A stretch of DNA of 64,000 nt from Palaemon carinicauda (taxonomy: Eukaryota > Arthropoda > Malacostraca > Decapoda > Palaemonidae), in assembly GCF_036898095.1 (NCBI RefSeq), contig NC_090730.1, positions 32,886,761-32,950,760 of the forward strand. The letters run 5' to 3'. Under the pieces are notes generated by a model. The model saw nothing but the letters and a program-made list of their open reading frames with translations, had not been told where the DNA came from and ran no database searches. Position numbers and translations under genes: made by a program. Shown here piece by piece: positions 8,942 to 21,800 of this stretch (position 1 is the stretch's first letter; each line of letters opens with the position of its first letter).

Positions 8942-10655
8942 CTACTGCACCGCCTGGTGGTACCTGTTCGACAAGGGTTGCCGAAGGAGATTGGGCCAGT
9001 GGGGTAGCTCTCTCGGTGCCTCAACCAGGAGCGACAACAGATCGGGAAACCACTCCATGTGTGGCCATAGTGGGGCAATGAGAGTCATCCTGAGTCCTAG
9101 GGTTACTAGGACCCGGGACAGGACTGTGCTAAGCAAGCAAAAGGGGGAAAACACGTAGCAATCCAGTAGATCCCAAGGATGTTGCAGTGCGTTCTCAAAC
9201 GCAGCCTCGGGATCTGGTACTGGGGAGCAAAACATGGGAAGCTTGACGTTGTGCCGTATTGCGAATAGGTGGATGCATGGTTCTCCCCAGAGGTCGAGTA
9301 CTCGACTCACAACCCAAGAGTGAAGAGACCATTCTTGCCCCTATTACCTGGTTCCTACGACTTAGGGCGTCTGCCAGAACATTTCTTTTGCCTGGAATGT
9401 ACCTGGCTGACAAGGTTTAGTGTTGACTCTCTGCCCACAGAAACACCTACCTCGTCAACTTGTTGACGTACGCGACCACGGATGTGTTGTCGCTCATCAG
9501 CACTAACGAGTGCTCTCTCAAACGGGCCTGGAAATGAAAGAGTGCTCTCGAGACTGCCATCATTTCCAGCACGTTGATGTGCTGGTGTTTCTCCTCTTCC
9601 GATCACACACCTGACCCGACTACGTCGTCCAGGTGTGCACCCCAACCTTCTGTGAACAGCCGGAACTGAGGTGGAGGAGGGTTTGTCAGAAACCCTCTTG
9701 TGAGGTTCTCCTCGTTTAGCCACAAAAGGAGATCCTTCCTTACCTCGCGTTCCATGAGGACCGGACAAGAGGGAGGATCGGTGGCTGCCGACCACTGCTC
9801 CTTCAGACACCACTGAAGAGAGCGGAGATGGATCCCCATGAAAGGAACAAGCTTCTCAAGCGAGGAGAGGTGACCTAGAAGAGCTTGCCACTGGAGGGCT
9901 GGAAGTTGTTCCTGCGACAGGAACGGCTGCGCAACCTCTCTGAGTCTGCCGATCCGTTCTTCCGAGGGAAGAACACGAGCTGCTGCCGAGTCAATCAGCA
10001 TTCCCAGATACTTCACCTTCTGCTTGGGAATGAGGCTCGACTTCTCATAGTTCACCACGATCCCCAGATTGCGACAAACTTCCCGAAGTGAGTCTCGATC
10101 CTGAATCAACTGCTACTACGAGGAAGCGAGAATCAGCCAGTCGTCGAGGTACATCAGTAGGCGGATGCCCCTCGAGTGGGCCCAAGCTGCTACCGTCGTG
10201 AACACTCGCGTGAACACTTGGGGAGCTGTGCACAGTCCAAAGCACAGGACTTTGAACTGGAACACTGTGCCCTAGAAGGTGAAACAGAGGTACTTTCGAG
10301 ATGACTGATGAACTGGTACTTGAAAGTACGCATCCTTCAAGTCTATCGAAAGCATGAAGTCGTACTGCCTGATGGCTGACAGCAAAGAGCGAACTGTCAG
10401 CATCTTGAACGCAGTTTGTTGAACAAACTTGTTCAATGGCGAAAGGTCGATGATCAGTCTCCAAACTCCTGTCGCCTTCTCGACAAGGAAGAGACGACAG
10501 TAGAACCCTGGTGACTGATCATGTACGACTTCTAGCGCATCCTTCTACAACATTTCCTGGACCTCCGCCTCCAAAGGCCAGAGCCTTCGGCGATGTTGGA
10601 GCGTACGTGTGGAACGCTATTGGAGTAGAGATAGGGGGGCCGATGAAGCATGAAT
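8942..10655 (-). pseudogene. DIRS RT/RNase H/methyltransferase-like, element B1 (broken, downstream part)
   Basis: On the minus strand the fragments run from the RT N-terminal region beside the MULE (10532-10655) through RT (10045-10464) and RNase H (9355-10109) to the methyltransferase-like end (8942-9310: CSPVPDPEA, LLDCYVFSPF, MTLIAPLWPHMEWF). The frame changes several times. In RNase H the usual LFSDAS-x-GWGA reads RLFTEGWGAH, so the first catalytic Asp is lost. The part encoding the N-terminus continues at 12947 on the other side of the MULE. Confidence 0.8.
10647..10655 (+). repeat. Target site duplication of the MULE (left copy)
   Basis: AGCATGAAT is repeated at 12938-12946. On the minus strand the two copies stand in the same codon phase of the interrupted RT frame of B1. 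This fits a 9-bp MULE duplication. Confidence 0.75.
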
Positions 10656-10662
10656 AGTATTA

Positions 10663-10780
10663 GGACAGAGTGTCGAAAGGCAGAGCGTCGAAGGACAGAG
10701 CGTCGAAGGACAGAGCGTCGAAGGACAAAGTGTCGAATGAACAAAGTGTCGAATGGACAAAGTGTAGAATGGACAAAAGT
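10663..10780 (+). repeat. Left terminal inverted repeat of the MULE, tandem array
   Basis: About eight tandem copies of a 14-16 bp unit near GGACAGAGCGTCGAA / GGACAAAGTGTCGAA. It is inverted relative to the array at 12807-12930. Confidence 0.85.
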
Positions 10781-11109
10781 TAAAAAGAGAGAGAGATAGA
10801 TTGGATTTGATTATTGATTTTAGGCTTACGTCAAGCAATGGGACTTCAAGGTCATCCAGAAGATAGAGAGTTACAAGGAGTTATAAATGTTTTTTGAGTT
10901 GATTATTCAATTTAGGCTTACGCCAAGCACTGGGATTACAAGGTCATTCAGCGCTTTTGAAAAAATAAAATGGATATAGGATCATAAATATACATCAATA
11001 TAAGCAATAAAAATTTATTTATGAGAAGACATAAAATATGAAAATACAAATGTATTAATGTATTAATAAAACTTGTAGCAATATTTATTTAAAGATTGTG
11101 AGCGATGGC

Positions 11110-12406
11110 TCAAAGATATTGTAACCCATCATTGACGTCATATGTATCAAAAATACTTTTTAGTCTTAGGTTAAGGAGAGAATATTTCTTGTATTTTCTT
11201 TTTACATCACGGCCTTGTTGAATTTGTCCTAGAATCATTTCAGTGCTGGCCTGCTCCATACGAAGTTTTCGTAAAAGTTTGTCCTCTGTTGGGTGGCAAA
11301 TCTTCACTCTTCTATGAAAAGCATTATGCCACCCTTCAACGGAGTTATTGGTCCTAGGCAAATCTTTTGCAACTCTCTCGTGAACTGGCCACAAGTCAAT
11401 TTCATATAATGGCTTTCTTCTTCTTCCCCTCTGGACGATTCCAAGCCATGTAGCTTCAAAATATTGTAAAAATTCTCTTAATGTTTCATCGGTTTCATCA
11501 TCAAAAGACTCAATTAACTTATTGAACAGAGCACAAACATCACAGGGGGGAACAAATGCGAGGGCCTGAATTTGCTTTATAATAAAAGCATTATTATGCT
11601 CATTATACCATGTGTGCAATCCTAGGGCTTGGATTTTTCTCCACAAACACTGCCCGAAGTGAAAGAACCATCCATAAATTGTGGACTCCGGGAAAATAAT
11701 TCTCATTTGGTTGATGGCCGAGTGTTCAAAATCAGCGGTAATGGAAATAGGATTTAGTTGCTTAGCAGACAAAAACTCAAAAATAATGGAATAACTAGTC
11801 TCATCTTTGTTTTCGGTAATGCAGTACATTAAGGGTAAAGTCATGTTTTGATCAATAAGACCATGAATGGTATATAGTTTATTTCCATTAAAGGCCGACT
11901 TTAAAGTTCCGTCACAGAACCATCTTCTGTTGGAGCTCAAAGTGTTGAGATTCTGGGTTGTTGAATATATTTTTATGCCATTTTCATCAAATAATAAGAA
12001 TGGCTCTCCCCTCGTTGTTACAGTTAAGTTTTCACCGCTAAAAGTTGAATTTCGAACTCTCCTAAATGTTCGAGCTAGAGATTCCTTTCTTGGAAGCTTT
12101 CCAACTATGGAGACTGGACCATCGTTTGTGCACTGATTTATTATAGAAGATGGAATTTCTTCGGAATGTTTAGAATGAATTTTTATCTTATCTATAACTT
12201 TTATAGCATCAATCTGAGAACTGTCTTGCTGGTGTGAATGCTCAGTAGTTTTGGAAATTGTTTCACCTTGAGTTATTGTTCTGCCGTCACAAGTTTCGTT
12301 TTTCACATTTCCAATATATTCTTTCGTTAACCACTTTATCTATCACATATGCATAGCCTTCATGTAGCAGTTTCTTTCCACCCATTTGAGTATTGATTAT
12401 TTCCAT
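11110..12406 (-). pseudogene. FLYWCH-MULE transposase with a frameshift
   Basis: The main frame (11110-12300, about 397 residues) resembles a MULE-type DDE transposase. It has RRWFCDGTLKSA with the first Asp, ITADFEHSAINQM with the second Asp, GWFFHFGQCLWRKIQ and the downstream NNSVEGWHNAFHRR block typical of the family. Upstream, in another frame starting at the ATG at 12406, is GYAYVIDKVV followed by IYWKCEKRN. This fits the first half of a FLYWCH zinc finger, whose CDGRT and HSH ligands lie at the start of the main frame. One extra base near 12292-12296 separates the halves, so this copy is probably inactive unless a start lies within the main frame. Family identity is inferred from motifs. 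Confidence 0.75.
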
Positions 12407-12540
12407 TATTATAAGTTAGGTAGAATGGAAATTTAAATTGAAACTTGAATCTCGAAGGAAGTTAACAGACTGAATACCGTATATATATTCTCTCTATCTC
12501 TCTCTAGAATATGCATGCAAGAATATAACAATGTAAGAAT

Positions 12541-12788
12541 TGTTATATGTAAGGATATATCATTGTAAACATTGTTATATAGTTATTATTTTATAGTTAA
12601 AGGTTAATTAGGTCGTTAGTTAAATGGATACTGTATTTTTTCTCTTTTTATCATTTATATTTTATCATTGTTATATAGTTATATGTAAGGATATACCAAT
12701 GTAAACATTATTATATAGTTAAAGGTTAATTAGGTCGTTAGTTAAATGGATACTGTATTCTCTCTCTTTTTATCATTTATATTTTATC
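12541..12788 (+). repeat. Tandem duplication of about 122 bp inside the MULE
   Basis: Two copies (about 12541-12666 and 12667-12788) share GTAAACATTRTTATATAGTTA, AAAGGTTAATTAGGTCGTTA and TAAATGGATACTGTATT. They lie between the transposase gene and the right terminal array. Confidence 0.8.
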
Positions 12789-12806
12789 ATTTATCATTTT
12801 TATAAT

Positions 12807-12930
12807 TTCGACAGATTGTCTGTTCGACACATTGTCTGTTCGACACTTTGTCTGTTCGACATTTTGTCCATTTGACACTTTGTCCTTCGACGCTCTGTCC
12901 TTCAACACTCTGTCTTTCGACACTCTGTCC
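12807..12930 (-). repeat. Right terminal inverted repeat of the MULE, tandem array
   Basis: About eight copies of a 15-16 bp unit (TTCGACACTTTGTCC-like), the reverse complement of the left array. Confidence 0.85.
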
Positions 12931-12937
12931 GCGCACG

Positions 12938-12946
12938 AGCATGAAT
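12938..12946 (+). repeat. Target site duplication of the MULE (right copy)
   Basis: AGCATGAAT, identical to 10647-10655. Confidence 0.75.
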
Positions 12947-15900
12947 GGGAGCTTGTACCCTTCGCAAAGGGACAACACTATCCATTCCTCGGCCCCGAGG
13001 TGCTGCCACATCGCCCAATGGCACGATAGGCATCCCCCTACCTTCGACAGCATGGGAAGGGGAAAGCCAAACAGCGTTTCCCTTTCCCTCGCTTGCCCCT
13101 GTTCTTTCCCCGATGTGGAGGAGCTCTTAAGGGAGGCTAAAAGGTCTGCTTGGGGGCAGAACCCTTCTGAACAGGAGAAGGTCTCGGCTGCACAGGAGCA
13201 GCACAAGCACGACCAGCGGTACCCTTGCTACTTCCAGTGGGCTTGGCCTGACTCGGCCTGGCTGCGGATGGTTTCGCGGGACCAGGTCCCTTGGAACTCG
13301 CAGCCTTATGCCTGGTGGATAATGGAGTCCTTCGAGTCAAGGCACCATTTATCCCGCGCGGCCCGAACTTCCTTTGGTGGAAAAAGAGAAGTTGCAGCTC
13401 TAATAGGAGTGTTCCTGAGTGCCAGAGAAGCTCCTGAACCAATGTCTCGCCAAACGAGTGGCTACTGCCTTGTGATTTTTCAGGATCAGATTAGCATACT
13501 GGGTAGCAAGCTGGTCCAAGAGAAAAGCAACAGCTTTCCCACCAGACATAGCTAGGTTCCTGTACTGCTCCATGTGTTCGGGGGTAGCAAGCTTGGTGCC
13601 CCGCGCGAACACTGTGGCCGTACCACACCAGAGGTCGAGCCACGAAGCAGCATTGAGAGCAGCTACAGAGATGGACTCCATAGTTGAAATCTCAGAGGCC
13701 AAGAAGGAAACACTGGGATTTCAAGCTCTCAAGCGAGGAAACCCCAGCAAGCGCTCCGACCACGGGGTCGAGAGGGAGAGGACAAGGTACAGAGGACTCT
13801 GTGACATAGTACCTCTTCTGTCGCTGAAGTGCTTGAGGGAGAAGCTGTTCGAACCTTGGCTCCTAAGCGAGTCACCAGGTCCTGCGATCTGGTCACTCAG
13901 TCGGTCCAATGCTCGAGCAGCCTGTCTCGACCAGGATAGTGTGATAGGCCATGAACTGCCTTCCAAAGCTCCCCATAGGATCTCCAGGCTGTACACTTAT
14001 CCTCAGACACTACCGCAGGAGAAGCCTCGAGGCCATTGATCTCACACATGTGTGGACTCCACCTCGGGATCTTCCGTCTCCACGGCCGGTAAAGGCCGTG
14101 GAAGTGGCTGATCCCTTGGCCCCGCTACATCTGTAGGTGTAGGGGAAGCGACATACTGCACGGGTGATGACATCCCCCATGAGTACCTTCGCTCTGGCCC
14201 TAAGACCGAATCAGGCGTGTATTCAGGAGTCAAGGAAGGACCCTGGCAGGGTCCATCCCCGACGGAATGCATCGAGGTTCCCACTGCGACCGAGTGCGTG
14301 ACTGGTCGCTGCGAGCCCCACGAAGCTCCCGAAGGAGCTCAAGCGCGAGCGGGGTTGCTGGGAACTGCAGCGCTCACACCAGGAGGTGTAGACAGGTTAG
14401 TCGCGTGAGTGGTGCGCGCGGCCTCACCTGTTACATGGCCACAAAGCATAGGGGTTGGCTGCATCTCGCGCGGCTGGTATGTGCGAGAACTAGCCTGGTC
14501 ATGCCCAACCTGGCCCCCTGCCGCGGGCTGGGCCGCGAGGTGGCTCCATGCCGGGCCCGAGTCGCGCTGGTCAAGTGCACGGCTGTCTGGGCCTGCTCCC
14601 TGCTCATGCAACACAAGAGTCGCGGAGTTGGTCCATGTGGCTACCCCCGTGAAGGTAGTCATGCCTACCATGGATTCTTCACGAGAGACCACAGCTGAGG
14701 TTTCTCGTGCCTAAGCTAGGACTCTCATTTCCCCGCTCAAGAGCGGTTCAATTCGAGTCTGAGCACTAGCACGGGGGCCCGAGGACCCCGTCACCATGCT
14801 CTGGGAGACGATACCTACGCCCTCGAGCGCGGTTGTCGTGCATGGAGGCCTTGTGCGAGATTTGCCATGAACAATCCCACTAGCGCGGGGAACACGGGAA
14901 TCTCGCACCTCGCCCTCATCCTCAAGAGGAGAAGAGGTGTCTCGGGGTGCCATGTCCCTTCGACTGAGACTGGGCTTTTGGCCATCTTTGCTTTCTTCTT
15001 CTTCCCCTTCCTCTTTCTCCTTGGGGCAGAAGAGTCAGAAGATGAAGACGAAGAGGAGGAGAGAGGAGGAGGAACTAGAAGAGGAATACCACCCACGATT
15101 CCTCTTCTTGTGTCCCCTCCGAGGTACTGGAACGGTGGTCGAGGCTACAGCAGACAACACTGGACGAGAATGAACAACCAGAGCCATGTCTTTAGGAAGA
15201 GCCGTGGTCGGTGAACTTGGTGAACCTGATAAATATATTGTCTCTGTAGGAGTTTTGGTAGATTTTATTTTTAACTGACCTGTGGGCGAAGCTGTAAAGG
15301 TTTTGCCAGCAGTGGTTAAAGCAATCTCTGTATTTAATACCTTACTCTCCCTTGATTTAACAGGTACCAGCAGTTATTTTACCTTTGTAAAAAGTTTGCA
15401 TTTTGCCAGAAACAATTGCTTTAACAGGAACATGGTCAGCAACAACAGGGGTATCAGGGAACATGGGAGTTTATAAAGTTGCAAAATCATATACATTCAA
15501 GTTTTCATCATCAATCGGGACATTCAAATGTTGCTCAATCTCGTCCGTCAGAGTTAAACGGGGTTTTAACAAATCCAAGAGAGGCTTACCTCATAATCCG
15601 AAAGACGCCCAAAGTTCCTCCATCTTACCAGGTAACGTGTCGTCATCCATATCAGACGGTCCAACAATCTGTCGGGTGTCCCTCGAGATTGCCGAAGTAG
15701 CGGGAGCACTAAGGTCACCCGTTTCCCCGGCGAAACCCAAAAAATCCCCGACAGGCTGTGAATCCATGCTTTCCAAAATCATACTTGCACACTCCTCCGT
15801 CTCGGAGAGGGCATGAGCAGACTTGACTGTGGTAGTTTCTTGAAACTTGACTGTGGTAGTTTCTTGAAACGACACACTTTGCACCGGCTCCCCACTCCTC

Positions 15901-16155
15901 TTCTTCAAGAGGTGAGCTCTACAAAGAGGAAGAAGCTTTAAGGTTTCGGCGATATTTGCGTCAATTCTCAAAACCTTGCCACTGCAAGGGCGGCCAGGAT
16001 TCACACTCACGGCAAGGAGAACCTTGAGAGCAAGGTTTTCCCCTGTATGTTGGGCAAAGCGTGTGCAGGTCTACAGAAGGTGACGAAAGCCACCTACCGC
16101 AGCGCCCGCCACGGCCTACACAACGTTGCATCTTACGAGTAATTTTCTCATCCAT
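12947..16155 (-). pseudogene. DIRS Gag-like region and RT N-terminus, element B1 (broken)
   Basis: Gag starts at the ATG at 16155. The first 60 residues hold a Cys-rich module (HTLCPTYRGKPC, PCRECESW) matching the A and C families except that one Cys is Tyr. The frame then breaks. Fragments at 15591-16010, 13721-13996, 13400-13702 (NAASWLDLW, AVAFLLDQLATQYANLIL) and 13137-13442 (Pro/Ala/Lys-rich tail) show the same order as Gag of C1 and C3. The start of RT overlaps at 12947-13206 (GGCLSCHWAMWQHLGAEEW, LCEGYKLPF). Between 14040 and 14900 reading is lost in GC-rich sequence. No complete product is possible. Confidence 0.7.
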
Positions 16156-16274
16156 TACTATCACACAACTACAAGTACACAAGTACAAGAGAAAGCAAAA
16201 GGCTGCAGCGTAGAGAGCGGAGTAGACAACTATCCACGTTGAGCCGAAGCGAGTGAATGGGGAAAGCAGGTTGG

Positions 16275-16415
16275 CGGTGGGGGGGGGGGGAGTTAGGCTC
16301 CGCCCCATACCGCCAGCCAACCAATCAGCACAACTTCCTGGTTTTACTGTCTCTTCGGCTGTTTTAGCTGAGCTGAAGCGAATTCCTATATTGAATGATT
16401 ATGAGGTTTGTATAT
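16275..16415 (-). repeat. Right inverted terminal repeat of DIRS B1
   Basis: Reverse complement of about 7090-7217. The outermost GCGTCGGAACAAA ends the element at 16429, as predicted by the ICR at 7309-7413. Confidence 0.85.
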
Positions 16416-16429
16416 TGCGTCGGAACAAA

Positions 16430-17448
16430 CTGTATATGTATAAACAGAATCATAAAAAACAGTAATGTGACAGCTTAAATTCTTATTCATTCCAGTGAAT
16501 ATGACAAAATATCTCAGGCCAATTCATCGTACTACTTCTGCAGTCTATGATTCAAAGATATCAATCTCAAATATAAAACAACAACCAGGGTCATCACTAC
16601 ATAATGCAAGGAAATTTTTGCCAGCATACATATAAACAAGTTCTTGAGCTATACTGTATCTATTTCCCCTGTGTCACTTATGGCAATTCTTTGAAGTTCA
16701 GTTGTCATTGTATTATCCGATGAAGGGAATGATACTTTGCAAAAACAGCAGCTACTTAAGGATACAAACTAAATTGGATGTCTTAAATGACTCGCCTTGA
16801 TGGACCATTTGATACCACAGACATTTCACGAAACCACATCATTGATAAGCTACCCAATAACTTTTCAGGATCTGATACATGATCATGATCAATGGCAGAT
16901 GTGCACTCATCTTCAAAAAAACATGTCTTTCCTTTGCACTTTCCAGTTACCCAATGCCTTGCCTATTTGCTACTCTTAAGCACGCTGTCGACTCCGTAAC
17001 AGTAGCCTTCATGCAACATATTTTCTTTTCTTTCACACGATGTTATTTTCTCAATATCGTGGGTTCAGTGAAATGAAATAAATCTACCGGTAGGTGTTTT
17101 TCCTTTTAAAAATATTATTTTAATTCCTTCAAAACAGGATGACTTTAACGATAGTAACGAAACTGTTGTAATAGCCAAAGAAAAACAAACGCATGCATTC
17201 ATATAGTTTTTGAGAAAGTGTTAATTACTTTTCTTAAATGGAATGATATTAACAATGGTAACCAAATGATTGTAATAACCAAACAACCATGAAACAAAAT
17301 ATATTTCTATCAATCAACTGCAATACGCGTCTTTTGAATTTACGGCGCTCTGATGTCAGCGCTCATTTGTTTTGCGCTCAAAAGTCGGTTCATGGGTAAA
17401 AAGACATAGAGGGGTATTACTATACATTTGAAAATTACATTTCAAATC
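16430..17448. other. 3-prime flank of the host gene
   Basis: AT-rich sequence between element B1 and the host gene stop codon. On the minus strand it would include the 3-prime untranslated region. An ATTAAA (reverse complement at 17118-17123) lies about 330 bases past the stop and is a possible polyadenylation signal. I see nothing else convincing. Confidence 0.5.
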
Positions 17449-18853
17449 CTAATAATCTAAGCTCTTATCTAGACCATTCCACAAAGAGTGCTGAAGCTCC
17501 AAAGATGTTGGTAATACTTGAATTTCATCATTGCTATCCACTAGACATTCTTCTTTGTCTTTTGAAGAGATATCTGCTTTGTATGTGATTATTTCTGTAG
17601 TTCTACCTGATTTGCACGCTGCTTTACAATTACCTCTCATCACAGAATCACTCGAAATTGTTGCTAATTTCCTATGTTGACTTGAAGTACTTGGAAGAAC
17701 ACAGTCTACATTTTCCAATACATCTGATGATTGATCACTGTCAGACTCAGATGAACCAATTGTATGATCAGACAAAAGTTGATCCAAAATAGTGTTGTGA
17801 GAATCATTATCATGAATTAAAGTATGATGCCGTTCTCTTGAATTTAAAAGTTGGCTATTTTTCTTAATTTTTTCATGGTATTTACTACAACCAGCAACTC
17901 CACTATCATTAAATACCTGTTTTTGGGACAGACCTTTTCTTTTTTCTATCCTTTCATCACTGTTTTGTGAAGCTTTTTCAACAGTCTTCTTTGGAGCATT
18001 GTTAAAAAGTAAGTCATCTAAAAAATGATTATAGTCTTTACTTTTTGAGGAATTTTCTATATCTACATGAAGTCTAGAATTTGAATGTTCGAAGGAGTCA
18101 CTTTTTCTTCCTCCCTTAACGGAATCCAAACTTTTCTTAACAAAACAAGTGAATAATCCCTCTATTGAGCAATTATCTCTTTCATGTGTTTTAGCATGGT
18201 CACCTGAAGTTTCAGAACAATCAGTATGCCGTCTTCTAGTTACATCCAAAACATTAGAAGCTAATGAAGATTGTGCTGTTGATTCTACAGAGAGCTCTCC
18301 TGAGGGAGAAGGGTCTATTGAAAGAGAATCAATAAATTTGTGTTCACTACTACAAGGAAAATTTACATCTCCATTAGAATCAGAATCACTTTCAGTTTCT
18401 GAAATAACTGTTCTATGAGGTAATGAGTCACATATAGGCACTGTACTGTTTTCTGAATAGCCAGTACCCAAGTAACTGAAGGATTCGCTTTCTTTGATAT
18501 TGCACATTTCACTTAAATTATCACCATTTCTTGATCTTTGCATATCCACAATACTTTCAAAGGCCCCAACATTATTTAACTCATTCAAATTAGCACCATT
18601 TTCCTGTGATTCACTGGAATTGCTTAGAACGGGTTGTGACACTTTTAAGGAATAATGACCTTTTTCAAGGGACTTCTCATCACCTTGGATGGAATGTTGT
18701 AAACTTTCAAATAATGGCAATAGTTGTGGTTGGCTTTTTGTGTGAAAATTTTGAAGAATCATGAGGTTGTCAAAGGTTGAGCCATCTACAACATGCTGAG
18801 AAAATTCCACCAGACTCATTCCATTTAATTCAGCCATTTCTTGCAACTGCTTT
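17449..18853 (-). other. Host gene coding exon 3 (terminal)
   Basis: Acceptor AG at 18854-18855 after an AT-rich tract. The frame runs one base plus 468 codons to TAG at 17449-17451. It encodes a long acidic, serine-rich, probably disordered region with scattered basic patches (GVAGCSKYHEKIKK). Confidence 0.75.
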
Positions 18854-21800
18854 CTGAAATATTTTTAAAATCCCAGTGTCAACCTTAATAGCAATAGCAT
18901 AAACAGTACATAAGATGTGCAAAATATAACTAAGAGCATGAATTTATTCTGATGCTAGTCAAAAGACTAATACTGCACATGATAGAACTAGTTATAACAA
19001 AATTTTGGCTAAAATGAAATAAAATTATTTCTCAGGAACCTAAAATCTTCAGTTTCACATACCTAAAAGCCTTTCTTTGATTCATAATATCATTATACAA
19101 CTCACACAAGACTGTAGCTGGAAGCAGTTAGGTATCAGTCTGCAAAAGATGTACTAAAGGGTATGAATGTGCAGAGAAATTTCAAAACTATTTCAGTGTG
19201 CATGCAGCACACAATCCTAATATGGGATGGGGGCGATAGAAATTTCTGGAAATTTCTGTTTTCTGTGAAATGAAAAATGAAACAATTCTCAATATGGGAT
19301 GAGGGAGATAGAAATTTCTGTTTGTGAAATGAAAAACAAAACATTCATCAAAAATGATATTTTAATTATAAAATAAATTTTTGAATATACTTACCCGGTG
19401 AATATATAGCTGCAACTCTGTTGCTCGACAGACAAACTGTACAGAAAAAACTCGCCAGCGATCGCTATACAAGTTGCGGGTGTGCCCAACAGCGCCATCT
19501 GTCAACCAGATACCAAGCTCAATGTAAACAAAGACTCAATTTTGCTACGAATGGTCCCAGTGTGTAGCAGTCCTCGTAAAGAGACTGGACATCCTTTAGA
19601 TAAAAAGACGCGAACACTGACTTGCTTCTCCAATAGGTTGCGTCCATTATACTTCGCAGAGATCTATTTTGCTTAAAGGCCACGGAAGTTGCAACAGCTC
19701 TAACTTCGTGCGTCTTCACCTTAAGCAAAGCTCGGTCTTCCTCACTCAGATGTGAATGAGCTTCTCGTATTAACAGTCTGATAAAGTATGATAAAGCATT
19801 CTTTGACATAGGCAAAGATGGTTTCTTAACTGAACACCATAAAGCTTCAGATTGGCCTCGTAAAGGTTTTGTACGCTTTAAATAGAACTTAAGAGCTCTC
19901 ACAGGGCATAAGACTCTTTCTAGTTCATTGCCTACAATCTCCGATAAGCTGGGAATATCGAAAGATTTAGGCCAAGGCCGAGAAGGCAGCACATTTTTGG
20001 CTAGAAAACCAAGTTGTAGCGAACAGGTGGCTTTTTCTGACGAAAATCCGATGTTCTTGCTGAAGGCATGAATCTCACTGACTCTTTTAGCTGAGGCTAA
20101 GCATACCAGGAAAAGAGTCTTTAGAGTGAGATCTTTCAGGGAGGCTGATTGTAGCGGCTCAAACCTGTCTGACATGAGGAATCTTAGTACCACGTCTAAA
20201 TTCCACCCAGGCGTAGCCAAACGACGCTCCTTGGTGGTCTCAAAAGACTTAAGGAGGTCTTGAAGATCTTTATTGTTGGAAAGATCTAAGCCTCTATGCC
20301 GGAAGACCGATGCCAACATGCTTCTGTAGCCCTTGATAGTGGGAGCTGAAAGGGATCGTCCTTTTCTCTGGTATAAGAGAAAATCAGCTATTTGAGCTAC
20401 AGAGGTACTGGTCGAGGATACAGAAACTGACTTGCACCAGTCTCGGAAGACTTCCCACTTCGATTGGTAGACTCTAATGGTGGATGCTCTCCTTGCTCTA
20501 GCAATCGCACTGGCTGCCTCCTTCGAAAAGCCTCTAGCTCTCGAGAGTCTTTCGATAGTCTGAAGGCAGTCAGACGAAGAGCGAGGAGGCTTTGGAGTAC
20601 CTTCTTTACGCGAGGCTGACGTAGAAGGTCCACCCTTAGAGTAAGACTTCTGGGAACGTCTACTAGCCATCGAAGTACCTCGGTGAACCATTCTCTCGCG
20701 GGCCAGAGGGGAGCAACTAACGTCAACCTTGTCCCTTCGTGAGAGGCGAACTTCTGCAGTACCTTGTTGACAATCTTGAACGGTGGGAATGCGTAGAGAT
20801 CCAGATGTGACCAATCTAGGAGGAAGGCATCTATATGTATTGCTGCTGGGTCCGGGACTGGGGAGCAATAGATTGGAAGCCTCTTGGTCAGCGAGGTTGC
20901 AAAGAGATCTATGGTTGGTTGGCCCCAAGTGGCCCAAAGTCTCTTGCACACATCCTTGTGGAGGGTCCATTCTGTTGGAATTACTTGCCCTTTCCGACTG
21001 AGACAATCTGCTATGACATTCAAGTTGCCTAGGATGAACCTCGTTACTAGGGAGATGTCTTGACCTTTTGACCAGATGAGCAGGTCCCTTGCGATCTCGT
21101 ACAACGTCAGTGAGTGGGTACCTCCTTGTTTGGAGATGTACGCCAAGGCCGTGGTGTTGTCTGAGTTTACTTCCACCACTTTGCCTCGAAGGAGAGACTT
21201 GAAGCTTTTCAAGGCCAGATGTACTGCCAACAGCTCCTTGCAGTTGATATGCATGCTCCTCTGACTCGAGTTCCACAGTCCTGAGCATTCCCGACCGTCT
21301 AGTGTCGCGCCCCAGCCCACGTCCGATGCGTCCGAGAAGAGAACGTGGTTGGGAGTCTGAACAGCCAGGGGAAGACCCTCTCTTAGGTTGATATTGTCCT
21401 TCCACCAAGTCAGACAAGACTTTATCTTTTCGGAAATCGGGATCGAGACCGCTTCTAGCGTCTTGTCCTTTTTCCAGTGAAAAGCTAGATGGTATTGAAG
21501 AGGACGGAGGTGTAGTCTTCCTAGCGACACAAAATGTTCCACGGATGACAGCGTCCCTACCAGACTCATCCACAGCCTGACTGAGCAGCGTTCCTTCTTC
21601 AGCATCTTCTGGATGGATAGCAGGGCTTGATCTATTCTGGGGCTGATCGTCTTGTTGTTCAGCAACGTCCTCATCAGATAGTTCCTCATCCGAAAACTGA
21701 TGAGGAAACGGCAACGGAGTGGGCAACGTCTGGCTCGCTGAGTCCGGTCGCACTGGTGTATGCGTGACGGAGCCGGACGCAACATCATGGAACTGCTGCA

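Larger units (their letters stand above)
10656..12937 (-). mobile_element. MULE DNA transposon with tandem-repeat terminal inverted repeats
   Basis: A 2.3-kb insertion in the RT frame of B1. It is flanked by 9-bp copies of AGCATGAAT and bounded by inverted arrays of a 14-16 bp unit (GGACAAAGTGTCGAA-like) at 10663-10780 and 12807-12930. It carries one transposase gene on the minus strand. Terminal repeats made of tandem units recall the Phantom group of animal MULEs. The seven bases next to each duplication (AGTATTA left, GCGCACG right) do not pair, so the exact termini are uncertain by that much. Confidence 0.85.
7051..16429 (-). mobile_element. DIRS-type retrotransposon B1, decayed, split by a MULE
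   Basis: B1 has inverted terminal repeats at about 7090-7217 and 16275-16415, sharing CTTCAGCTCAGCT, GTTTTACTGTCTCTTCGGCTG and the G/C-run region beside a GGGGCGGAGC core. An internal complementary region at 7309-7413 joins the reverse complements of the two outer ends, with the junction near 7360-7372. This places the ends at about 7051 and 16429. The order on the minus strand is gag (12947-16155), RT/RNase H (8942-12990, interrupted) and YR (7880-8930). All three are broken by stops and frameshifts. A MULE transposon occupies 10656-12937. The family differs from A and C in its terminal sequences. Confidence 0.88.

Noticed and set aside
11867..12136. 89-codon plus-strand frame inside the MULE
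   Set aside because: Antisense to the transposase, without features.
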